Source of the DNA: Planctomycetota bacterium
GTDB taxonomy: Bacteria > Planctomycetota > B15-G4 > SIAN01
NCBI GenBank assembly: GCA_028289345.1
Contig: JANQQL010000050.1
Location: forward strand, 124,001-188,000
Direction: 5' to 3'
DNA: 64,000 nt
In this document: in pieces, positions 26,501 to 33,695 of the stretch
Layout of the letters: each line of letters opens with the position of its first letter
Position numbering within the stretch: the first letter of the stretch is position 1
Notes under the pieces: generated by a model
What the model was told of the DNA's origin: nothing
The model's database searches: none
What the model saw: only the letters and a program-made list of their open reading frames with translations
Position numbers and translations under genes: made by a program

Positions 26501-26569
26501 CTCTACTCCCTCGACGTCGGTGGCGGTCTACGCCAATGGGGGCAAGGACGGAGGACAAATCAGAACTAG
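23558..26569 (+). CDS. Membrane Ser/Thr protein kinase with WD40-like sensor
   Basis: A 1003-residue Hanks-type kinase. The catalytic domain spans about residues 45-330: Gly loop HRGGQGVVYRA, Lys74 in VAVKVL, HRDLKPSN with Asp167, DFG Asp185, and the ASPEQ activation-segment end. One transmembrane helix (about 352-372) follows. The external part, about 430-1000, consists of WD40/propeller-like repeats (SSSRDSTIRVWDLATGSLLATLLGH style). The start is taken as GTG 23558, preceded by GAGGGACC, overlapping the sigma stop. All catalytic residues are present. The propeller presumably senses a ligand or protein and sets the activity of the coupled ECF sigma; this is inferred. Confidence 0.93.
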   Translation: MAESSSPEESSRDRSLIDSALRQVGELSPTRSAASGVGGQWLPGYEIVNEQHRGGQGVVYRAVQKATGQEVAVKVLREGLFASGMGRARFEREVRVLALLRHPNIVAIHDSGEIQGSFYCVMDFIDGNNLDVVISRDSPPLRDRVQLFRTIAQAVGSAHLRGVIHRDLKPSNIRVDLEGEPHVLDFGLAKWEADEDGRDAKEMLSPALATVARQFQTSTGEFVGSIPWASPEQVEGHAGALDVRTDVYSLGVVFYQMSTGQFPYDISGSYRHSFEQVVHATPTPPRRYEPAMDEDLETILLKCLAKDPDRRYQSAGELARDLEQHLEGRPISARRDSSWYVLRKSLFQHRWLAGAVGVVLLLAISFAGYWVINRSHLASLYDQYRNTAQRLDSLLQARELEALDEAWNQANLERVTELLESIPAPRRSWFADRFSASLSLNQWTVRLENDVVLAAACSPDGEQVVTGSWNGRLQLLEAASGALIWEEGELLPDVRAVRFVAEGTRIVTAGSTGVDVFDSESGRHLRMLEVETGGLEVVAAHGNELFAATTDGRVFSWSLEQGSLRSQWKFRHPSAEPDPSSALSGVQCLALDPVARRVVTGGRGIVRLWSLDAPEPIRTYSSLQLGFDSPVSIRSVALHVGEGLLAVGLTGNETQVNRITLLELESGERRSNLDGHTHFILDLEFDLAGRRLLSSSRDSTIRVWDLATGSLLATLLGHRGRVEALSFSPGASNFVSVGSDGTVRSWRAPVMLHRLDPTFGEPVGIFGVDLQAQVMAWNGTSLHPYRVNGSGGFERVDNTDPWPVAASRRIVWSAAADGSVVVGAATGPLFWRNVAGVQTLNPDRTVLAVGHSGMQVWMGLEDGTLEHMDQNTGERQQHRKHLGEEISAVAVNTNPDMVAVATRGGAIALHERSGDVRWSLPCPSQSEIRCLSFLDDGKVLAAGTDRGSIQLFSTPYGDRLPDLGEHPQPITDLLFLPASRQLYSLDVGGGLRQWGQGRRTNQN

Positions 26570-26665
26570 TCTAAGGGAGTCAACACATCGCGTCTGCAAC
26601 TGTTGATGCAGAACCAGATCTCCAGTGGATCACCAATGGCGGTGGACAATTTACTGACACCACAG

Positions 26666-27631
26666 CTAACGGCAGTGCTTGCAAATGTCTGACACCGTCG
26701 CCTCCGCGGCGGCAACCACCGTATCCGCGGCGCCGTAGTAGACGCGGAGAGTGGCATCGTCCGGAACGAAGCCCTGATCATCAACTTCGGACGCGACCAT
26801 TCCACTCGGGAACACCACGTTCGGCACTTGGCCCACGGTTTCGTAGAGCTCGCGGGGCTCCAACAGGTTGGCGTGGGTGCGTCCGAGGACCTTGGTGGGA
26901 TCCGCGAGGTCGAGCAACACGGCGCCCGCTTGGTAGAGGTTCACGCTTTGGAAGTGGGTGGCGACTCCATGGTAGATGTGAAGCCACCCTCGCTTCGTCT
27001 TGATCGGTGGAGGGCCGGAGCCGATCCGCTCGTCCCAAAGACGCGGTCGCCCTTCGAAGACGGACCCCACCACGTTCCAGTCGCGCAAGTTCTCCGACTC
27101 GGAGAGAACGACCACCTCGCCAGTGGGTGGACCTCCCTCCACCCCCCGGTTCGGGCGTTCCAAACGAAGGAAACGCCCTCCCCAACGTTCCGGAAACAGC
27201 ACGCCGTTGCGGGTGTCACCGCGAGCATCGAAGCTAACCAGTTCGAATCGCTTCAGGTCTTTGCTACGCGCGATGCCAAGCCGACACTCGGTGTCGGTGT
27301 CCGCAGCGAAGACCACGTAGATCCAGTCTTCGATGCGGGTCAGCCTTGGGTCGTACACGTGGTAGAGGGTTTCTCCGACATCCTCCAGCCCTTCGATCTC
27401 GACCAACTCGGGAACCACGTCGAAGCATCTCCCGTCGTCGCTGTGAGCCATCATCAGAAAGGTTTCGCGGGCACGGCTTTGCACGCGCAGCATCAGCCAG
27501 GTCTTGCCCGCGTGCCGGATGGCTCCGGGGTTGAACACGCTGGACGCGTCCACCAGCTGTGGAGGAAGATCGGGCAAGTCGGCACGGGTCAGCAGCGGGT
27601 TTTCGCAACAACGTCGAAAGACCGGGCTCAT
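26666..27631 (-). CDS. GH130-family glycoside phosphorylase/hydrolase-like protein
   Basis: A 321-residue five-bladed propeller protein of the GH130/GH43-like group. Family-like motifs include NPLLTRADLP and NPGAI near the N-terminus, YDPRLT, NGVLFPE followed by RLERPNR, and DERIGSGPPPI. GH130 enzymes phosphorolyse beta-mannosides, for example Man-beta-1,4-GlcNAc from N-glycan cores. No signal peptide, so it works in the cytoplasm. ATG 27631 overlaps the stop of the CBM9-like gene by four bases (ATGA). It is last in the three- or four-gene minus-strand operon with GH20. The precise substrate cannot be read from the sequence. Confidence 0.85.
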   Translation of the reverse strand: MSPVFRRCCENPLLTRADLPDLPPQLVDASSVFNPGAIRHAGKTWLMLRVQSRARETFLMMAHSDDGRCFDVVPELVEIEGLEDVGETLYHVYDPRLTRIEDWIYVVFAADTDTECRLGIARSKDLKRFELVSFDARGDTRNGVLFPERWGGRFLRLERPNRGVEGGPPTGEVVVLSESENLRDWNVVGSVFEGRPRLWDERIGSGPPPIKTKRGWLHIYHGVATHFQSVNLYQAGAVLLDLADPTKVLGRTHANLLEPRELYETVGQVPNVVFPSGMVASEVDDQGFVPDDATLRVYYGAADTVVAAAEATVSDICKHCR

Positions 27632-28764
27632 TCCGAGGTCTCCTCGGCTTCCCGGGTTTCGTGCACTAGGCGACCGTCTTCCCGAATCCAGTAGATCGAT
27701 CCGTCGCGCATTTCCATCGTCGCGGAATATCCTCGGGAGTGGGTTTCCAAGTTCACGCGAGACGCGCTCGTCGGGAGCGTCGGCAACCCCAGTGCCGCGA
27801 CACGATTGCTGTATCGACCCGTGCGTCCCACGTGCTTTCGTTGGGCGTAGTCGAGCTGTCGCAAGAACCAACGTTCCTCGCGGTCTCGCGCCTGGAAGGC
27901 CTCGGGGACGCCACCCGCCACGTTTGCCGAAAACTGCACCTGTCCCCATAGCTCGGGGTAGTGCATGTTGATCAGCCCGGTCGGTGACCAAACCCAGTTG
28001 TCTTCCGGGTACGGCTTCCCCGTGCTGGGGTCGAGCTGCTTGCGGTAACCGGCCCCTTCCACCTCGGTCCGCCACTCGACTCGGGAAAAGTCCACGGCCC
28101 ATTGATCGCCAGGAGCAGGCGGGCAAGCCGCACGGGTCGCCTCGGTCAAGGCCGCCCAAGGAAAGGCGATCTCGACAGTCCAGCTCTCATCCACGTCCGA
28201 GGGATCGTTCAGCGTTCCTTGCAAGGCGACCCCCGTTTGCAATCCTGGAATGTCCCAGGCGTGCAAGGCCGGTCCGCCGTCACGGTACGGTTTGACCAGG
28301 AACAAGTCCCACTCCGTCCCGAGGGCGTTGACTTCCAGCTCGTAGTACTGATGGGTGTCGCCATCGGGATCCAGGAACACTTCGAAGTCGTGGTCATAGA
28401 AGATCACCGAGTCGCGCTCGGTCAAGGTAGCGAACAAGTGGGGCTCTTCGAGCCAGGCGGCGACGTAGAAGAATTCGTCGTCCCACAGCATCTTGGCGCG
28501 CGTGCGAAACCGTGGAATGGGTCGGGAGTCCCCCTCGATGTCTCGAAAGTCCTCGGTCCATGGAGCGTTCTGCCAATCCTCTTCGTCCAATCGACCGTCC
28601 ACCTGGATCGCGCTCCCTGCTCGGTAGCACACGTACTCCCGCGGGGTCCACGCAAAGGCCGGTTCGACGAACGGCTCTTCTTCGAGGAGAGACGGCCCGG
28701 TCGCGCAAGAAACGAGCGCTCCCACCAGCAGCAGTTCCCGCCCCAGCCGATGCCGGCTCTTCAT
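27628..28764 (-). CDS. CBM9-like (DOMON-type) lipoprotein
   Basis: A 378-residue protein with a lipoprotein signal (LLLVGALVSC, Cys at about 20). The body resembles the carbohydrate-binding family 9-like fold of xylanases: IQVDGRLDEEDWQNAPWTEDF at the start, then AKMLWDDEFFYVAAWLEEPH, DHDFEVFLDPDGD and WTVEIAFPWAAL. Proteins of this kind are found outside the cell in glycan-use loci and bind sugars without cleaving them. ATG 28764 gives a normal signal; a GTG at 28794 would overlap GH20. Coupled to GH130 downstream and 23 bases from the GH20 stop. Confidence 0.82.
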   Translation of the reverse strand: MKSRHRLGRELLLVGALVSCATGPSLLEEEPFVEPAFAWTPREYVCYRAGSAIQVDGRLDEEDWQNAPWTEDFRDIEGDSRPIPRFRTRAKMLWDDEFFYVAAWLEEPHLFATLTERDSVIFYDHDFEVFLDPDGDTHQYYELEVNALGTEWDLFLVKPYRDGGPALHAWDIPGLQTGVALQGTLNDPSDVDESWTVEIAFPWAALTEATRAACPPAPGDQWAVDFSRVEWRTEVEGAGYRKQLDPSTGKPYPEDNWVWSPTGLINMHYPELWGQVQFSANVAGGVPEAFQARDREERWFLRQLDYAQRKHVGRTGRYSNRVAALGLPTLPTSASRVNLETHSRGYSATMEMRDGSIYWIREDGRLVHETREAEETSE

Positions 28765-28787
28765 GACTCTGGTTTGCCCGATCACGG

Positions 28788-30230
28788 TCAGCACTCCTCC
28801 CCGTCAGGACCACATTCGATGCCGAGATCGTGCAGCCGCTCCCGATGGAACGCGACCCGATTGCGGAACTCCTCGAAGTTTCCGGTGGTTCCTTTCCACA
28901 GGCGCTCCGCGAAGGCAAGCATGCGCGGCAAGATCTTGGCCTCGACCTGGGCTTGCGGCGCCCGTTCGGTCCACATGTTGCACTCTCCGCCAAGGATGTG
29001 CTTGCGCTCGGAGTTGCTCAGGGAAGGGGGCACCGGATCGAACGAGAACGCCTGGCGCAAGTCAATCTTGTCTAAGCCATAGTCGAAATAGGCATGCGAA
29101 GTCGGAGAGACGATCGCGTCATGCCCGGCCTGGGCCGCAGCAATGGCCCCCTCCATTCCTTGCCAAGACTGAACGGTCGCCCCGGGTGCCAACCCACCTT
29201 CGAGAATCTCGTCCCACCCAATCATGCGACGGCCGTGGTTGGCCAGAAACTTCCCCATCCGCGACACGAAGTAGCTTTGCAGTTGGTCTTCATCGCGCAA
29301 TCCTTCTTCGCGGATGCGCTGCTGACATCGAGAGCAGTCTTTCCAACGAGTCTTCGGACATTCGTCTCCGCCGATGTGAACGAACTCTCCAGGAAACAAG
29401 GCGAGCACGTCAGCCATGACGCGCTCTAAGAACTCGAAGGTCTCTTCGCGTCCGGCACAGTAGACGTCTTCGAAGATGCCCCACTCGGTTTCTACCTCGA
29501 TGGGTTGGCCGCGGCAGGATAGCTCTGGATGCGCCGCGAGGGCCGCCTTGGCGTGGCCCGGCATTTCGATCTCGGGAACCACGGTGAGCCCCAAGAGCTT
29601 GGCATGGGCCACGATGTCGCGCACGTCGTTCTGGGTGTAGAACCCGCCGTGGCGAGTTTTCCCTTGGCCACGCCAGGCGCCGATCTCCGTCAACTTGGGG
29701 TCCCGAGGGATCTCCAAGCGCCAACCTTGATCTTCGGTGAGATGCCAATGGAAGCGGTTCATCTTGTAGCGCGCCAGGACCCCCAGCATTTTCTTGACGA
29801 AGTCCGGGGTCATGAAATGACGGCAGCAATCCAGAAGCAATCCACGCCAGGGAAACGCCGGCCAATCGCGAATGAAACAAGCCGGGTACTCCGGCGCGAG
29901 CTGAATCATCGTCTGCACCCCGTGAAGGATGCCGTCGATGGTTGGCGCCGATAGCTTCCCTCCCTGCTCTTCGATGGTCAGTTGGTAGCCTTCGGGACCG
30001 AGTTCAACATCCGGTTCAAGGGTCAACCAAATGCCATCGGTTCGCACACTCGAGCTCGAGCTGGAGCTTCGGGGAAACCCACAGGACTCGGCCAAGAGTT
30101 TGGCGGGCTCTGACAACTCCGGCACCTTCGCGTCGAACGAAACCTCGGGCCGAGGGCTGAGTCGCAAAGCCCCCGCTTTGGCTTCGCAAGACTGAGGAGA
30201 CGGCAAGAGCTTCTCGAGAAGGTTCGTCAT
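28788..30230 (-). CDS. GH20 beta-N-acetylhexosaminidase
   Basis: A 480-residue enzyme releasing terminal GlcNAc or GalNAc from glycans. Residues 1-110 form the usual N-terminal GH20b-like domain; the TIM barrel follows (FPWRGLLLDCCRHF, NRFHWHLTEDQGWRLEI, EIEMPGHAKAAL). The catalytic Asp-Glu pair is Asp289-Glu290 in HIGGDECPK. There is no signal peptide, so it acts in the cytoplasm on imported oligosaccharides. It precedes the CBM9-like and GH130 genes on the same strand and is divergent from the GH38 gene. Confidence 0.95.
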   Translation of the reverse strand: MTNLLEKLLPSPQSCEAKAGALRLSPRPEVSFDAKVPELSEPAKLLAESCGFPRSSSSSSSVRTDGIWLTLEPDVELGPEGYQLTIEEQGGKLSAPTIDGILHGVQTMIQLAPEYPACFIRDWPAFPWRGLLLDCCRHFMTPDFVKKMLGVLARYKMNRFHWHLTEDQGWRLEIPRDPKLTEIGAWRGQGKTRHGGFYTQNDVRDIVAHAKLLGLTVVPEIEMPGHAKAALAAHPELSCRGQPIEVETEWGIFEDVYCAGREETFEFLERVMADVLALFPGEFVHIGGDECPKTRWKDCSRCQQRIREEGLRDEDQLQSYFVSRMGKFLANHGRRMIGWDEILEGGLAPGATVQSWQGMEGAIAAAQAGHDAIVSPTSHAYFDYGLDKIDLRQAFSFDPVPPSLSNSERKHILGGECNMWTERAPQAQVEAKILPRMLAFAERLWKGTTGNFEEFRNRVAFHRERLHDLGIECGPDGEEC

Positions 30231-30442
30231 CGTGTCTCACACTCGGCACCGGCAATCGTCTCTCCTGTCAACGAGAGAACCGAGACGATGGACAAGGAGC
30301 CTTGCAAAGTAACGCAAGCCTTCGTGACGAAAAACTTGCGGGGAACCCGACAGCCGTCCTTGGGGACGATTCCGTCGGCAACGAAAGCGGTCCCCATCAC
30401 GCAGCCCTGCACAAGCAGAAGCGACCGACCGGTGGTCTTCAT
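30227..30442 (-). CDS. Small hypothetical protein upstream of GH20
   Basis: An open frame of 71 residues (MKTTGRSLLLVQGCVMGTAF...) with an AGAGGA ribosome site five bases before its ATG and codon use like its neighbours. It ends with the ATGA overlap that starts the GH20 gene, suggesting coupling. The first 20 residues are hydrophobic and could be a weak signal or membrane segment. No family is recognised. If it is not a gene, the stretch is simply the GH20 leader and the divergent promoter region. Confidence 0.45.
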   Translation of the reverse strand: MKTTGRSLLLVQGCVMGTAFVADGIVPKDGCRVPRKFFVTKACVTLQGSLSIVSVLSLTGETIAGAECETR

Positions 30443-30482
30443 GAGTCCTCTGGGCGAGACAGGCCTTTGATACACTGCCTGG

Positions 30483-33400
30483 ATGAAGGGAATCGGAGAC
30501 CGCGAGTACCTGGCGATCCGTTTGGAATCCTATGCATCGGAGGTGCTCCGGTCTCGGGTCCATCCGCTCCGTCATCCACTGGAGCTGTCAGTTCACCAGA
30601 CCCGGCACCGTCTTTCGCCGGCGGAAGCAGAGAATCAGACCTTCACCCGTGCGGAACCCGGGTTCCGCTGGGGTCCGGTTTGGTCCACCGCCTGGTTTCG
30701 AATCCGCGGCAAGATTCCCCGCCCCATGGCCGGCCAGAAGGTCGCGCTGCGCTTTTCGAGCGGCACCGAAGCCCTGATCTGGCGAGACGGAGAACCGCAG
30801 CAGGGCCTGGACGATCACCGCGATCGCTGGAATCTGCCCGGCCCCGCCAAGGAAGGGGCACCGGTCGACGTCCTGGTGGAAGCCGCCTGCAACCAGCCCT
30901 TGGGAATCAGCACGTTCTGGTGGGACCATCCCGAGATCCGTCGGCGCTGGACCGAAGATCGCCCCGGCCGGGTGGAGTGCTGCGAACTCGTCACGGTCGA
31001 CGAACAGGCATGGAGAGTCTGGCAGAAGTTCGAGTTCCTTCGGCAACTCGCCCTCAGCTTGCCGGAGAACTCCACGCGCTCGTGGAAACTGCTGGACCGG
31101 CTCGGCGAGATGGTGGAGCGTTGCCGTGGGGTCGATCAAAGCGTGACGACCCAAGCCGGCCCTGAGCAGGATTGGTCCGAGGAAGAAGCACACTTGGACC
31201 ATGGCATCGTCGGCCACTCGGAGGATGCTCGCTCGCTCTGCATCGCCGTGGGGCACGCCCACCTGGACACCGCTTGGCTATGGCCGATTGCGGAAACTCG
31301 TCGCAAGATCCTTCGGTCCTGGTCGAACGCCCTCGCATTGATGGAGGAGTTTCCCGGCTTCCACTTCGTCGCCAGTCAGGCCCAGCAATACGCCTACTTG
31401 GAAGAAGATCATCCCGGCTTGTTCCGGAGGATCCAGCAGGCCGTCGTCGAAGGTCGCTTCGAACCCGTGGGGGCAATGTGGGTCGAGCCCGATTGTCATG
31501 GCCCCTCGGGAGAGTCCCTGGTGCGCCAAGTCCTGCTCGGGCGTCAGTACTTCGAGTCTCGCTTCGAGTCGCACCCTTCGCAACGCGTGATGTACTTGCC
31601 GGACACTTTCGGCTTTCCCGCATCGCTCCCCCAAATCGCCAGACTCGCCGGCTTCGACACTTTCGTCACGAACAAGATGAGTTGGTGCGAACGCAACGAC
31701 TTCCCGTTCGTCACCTTCCGTTGGCGAGGAATCGACGGAACGGAGCTGCTTTCTCATTTCACGCCCGGGGACAACTACAACTCGCCCCTGCTTCCCCACG
31801 ACCTCGTCGCCGGAGAAGCACAGCTGCTACGAAAAGATCACCAGTTCGTGGGACGGATCAGCTCCGGGCTGAAGCAGTGGTTGCAGCCCTACGGCTACGG
31901 CGATGGCGGCGGTGGACCGGATCGGGAATGTGCGATGCGGGCACAGCTCGCTCGGCAGTCTCCGGGACTGCCTGCTGTTCGCCAAAGAACGATGGCAGCC
32001 TTCGCCCGAGATCTTCATGCCGAACGCCAGGAGTTGCTCGACCGCGGCGAGCCAGACGTTCCCGTGTGGGATGGAGAACTGTACCTGGAACTGCACCGCG
32101 GTACGTTCACCTCGCAAGGTTGGCTCAAGCAGGCAAATCGCGAACTCGAAGAGGACCTGCGCCTGGTGGAGATGTTGATGTGTCTGGCGCCCGGGGAACA
32201 CGAGGCCGATGCGCAAGCCGTCCGCCAAGTGTGGCGCAAACTCTTGCTGCATCAGTTCCACGACATCTTGCCCGGGACTTCCATCGGGGTGGTGTACGAG
32301 GAAGCCAAGCGAGAGTTCGAAGCCATGGGAGACCGCGTGGACCGACTGCGTGATTCCTTGCTCGCAAAGATCGCTTCCCACGCTGGCCACGCCCCTTCCC
32401 ACGCCGGCGCTTGGGTCCTGAATCCGAGCTCTCACGCCCGTTCCGAGTGGGTGTGCCACGAAGACCAGTGGCATCGTGTCACCCTGGGCCCAATGCAATC
32501 GACATTCCTCTCCGTGGACGAGCCCAGCGAACCCGCCCCCGCAGTCCGAGTCACCGAACGCACCTTGAACAATGAACACTTGACCGTCGCGCTGAACGAC
32601 GCCGGGTGGATCGTGCAGCTCGATCGCTCCAAGAACGCGCCGGCATCGAAAGCTTCTGCTGACCAGAACTCCGAAGCGGGATCACTCCGCCTCCACCGAT
32701 TGGTTGCTTACGAGGATCGGCCGCGGCGGTGGGAAGCTTGGGATCTCGATTTTGACACCATGGTCCGACCACTCGAAGGCTTGGAAGAGAACGTGCAGTT
32801 CCGCGTCCTCGAGTCGGGTCCTCACCGCGGCGTCTTGGAAGTTCGTCGTCGCTTTCGATCCAGTGAAATCGTCCAGCGACACGTACTGAAGGCCGGTTCG
32901 CGACGCTTGGACATCGAGACCTTCGTCGACTGGCGCGAGGACCAGGTGCTCCTTCGAGCACAGTTCGAAACCAGGGTTCGGTCGCGGTTCGCCACCTTTG
33001 GCATCGCTTTCGGGGCCCTCGAACGCCCCACTCACCGCAACACTTCGTGGGAAGAGGCCCGCTTCGAAGTTCCCGGTCAACGCTGGATGGACCTTTCCCA
33101 GCCAGGATCTGGCCTCGCGGTCTTGGACGATGGCAAGTACGGACGATCCGCGGAAGGGAACGTCCTGGGCTTGTCGCTGGTTCGGAGCCCGAAGTTTCCC
33201 GACCCGAACAGTGACCGAGAGGAGCACCGCTTCACCTACAGTTTGTATCCCCATGAAGGAGACTGGCGTCGAGCTGACGTCCCCGCCGAAGCCGACGAGT
33301 TGCGCCAACCCTTATTGGCCGTCTCCGTCTCCAAGGACGCGCAGCGTGGGGGACAGCCCCCATCGATCGACTGGTTCCGGGCCGAGTCTCTGAAGGGCGC

Positions 33401-33695
33401 GATGCCAGAGTTTGCCAGCATGAAGCCCGCGGAGTCGGGCACGGGTTGGGTCCTTCGCATGGTCGAGCGACACGGCGGGTCAGCGGCGGTTCGCTTAAAC
33501 TGGAAGCGTCCGGTGAACGCCGTGTCACGGGTGAACCTCATGGAACAACTTCCGGAACGGATCCCCGTGTCTCGGCCGGAAGAATCCTCCGCGGCCGATG
33601 AAGGGCTGCCCGCGGAGTATGGGGAGTGCTCCTTGCACCTCCAGCCCTACCAGATCCTTACGTTGCTGGTGACCCCCGGTCCTGCGGATTCATGA
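30483..33695 (+). CDS. GH38 alpha-mannosidase
   Basis: A 1070-residue retaining alpha-mannosidase. The N-terminal 250 residues form the bacterial GH38-associated beta domain. The catalytic part has GHAHLDTAWLWP (zinc ligands His260 and Asp262), WVEPDCHGPSGESLVRQ, LPDTFGFPASLPQ (nucleophile Asp374) and NKMSWCERNDFPF. Beta domains typical of GH38C fill the last 500 residues. No signal peptide, so it is cytoplasmic. The gene lacks a clear ribosome site and a TACACT box lies just eight bases before the ATG, so the mRNA could be leaderless. Its stop overlaps the start of the SSS symporter (ATGA), so import and cleavage are coupled. Confidence 0.95.
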   Translation: MKGIGDREYLAIRLESYASEVLRSRVHPLRHPLELSVHQTRHRLSPAEAENQTFTRAEPGFRWGPVWSTAWFRIRGKIPRPMAGQKVALRFSSGTEALIWRDGEPQQGLDDHRDRWNLPGPAKEGAPVDVLVEAACNQPLGISTFWWDHPEIRRRWTEDRPGRVECCELVTVDEQAWRVWQKFEFLRQLALSLPENSTRSWKLLDRLGEMVERCRGVDQSVTTQAGPEQDWSEEEAHLDHGIVGHSEDARSLCIAVGHAHLDTAWLWPIAETRRKILRSWSNALALMEEFPGFHFVASQAQQYAYLEEDHPGLFRRIQQAVVEGRFEPVGAMWVEPDCHGPSGESLVRQVLLGRQYFESRFESHPSQRVMYLPDTFGFPASLPQIARLAGFDTFVTNKMSWCERNDFPFVTFRWRGIDGTELLSHFTPGDNYNSPLLPHDLVAGEAQLLRKDHQFVGRISSGLKQWLQPYGYGDGGGGPDRECAMRAQLARQSPGLPAVRQRTMAAFARDLHAERQELLDRGEPDVPVWDGELYLELHRGTFTSQGWLKQANRELEEDLRLVEMLMCLAPGEHEADAQAVRQVWRKLLLHQFHDILPGTSIGVVYEEAKREFEAMGDRVDRLRDSLLAKIASHAGHAPSHAGAWVLNPSSHARSEWVCHEDQWHRVTLGPMQSTFLSVDEPSEPAPAVRVTERTLNNEHLTVALNDAGWIVQLDRSKNAPASKASADQNSEAGSLRLHRLVAYEDRPRRWEAWDLDFDTMVRPLEGLEENVQFRVLESGPHRGVLEVRRRFRSSEIVQRHVLKAGSRRLDIETFVDWREDQVLLRAQFETRVRSRFATFGIAFGALERPTHRNTSWEEARFEVPGQRWMDLSQPGSGLAVLDDGKYGRSAEGNVLGLSLVRSPKFPDPNSDREEHRFTYSLYPHEGDWRRADVPAEADELRQPLLAVSVSKDAQRGGQPPSIDWFRAESLKGAMPEFASMKPAESGTGWVLRMVERHGGSAAVRLNWKRPVNAVSRVNLMEQLPERIPVSRPEESSAADEGLPAEYGECSLHLQPYQILTLLVTPGPADS

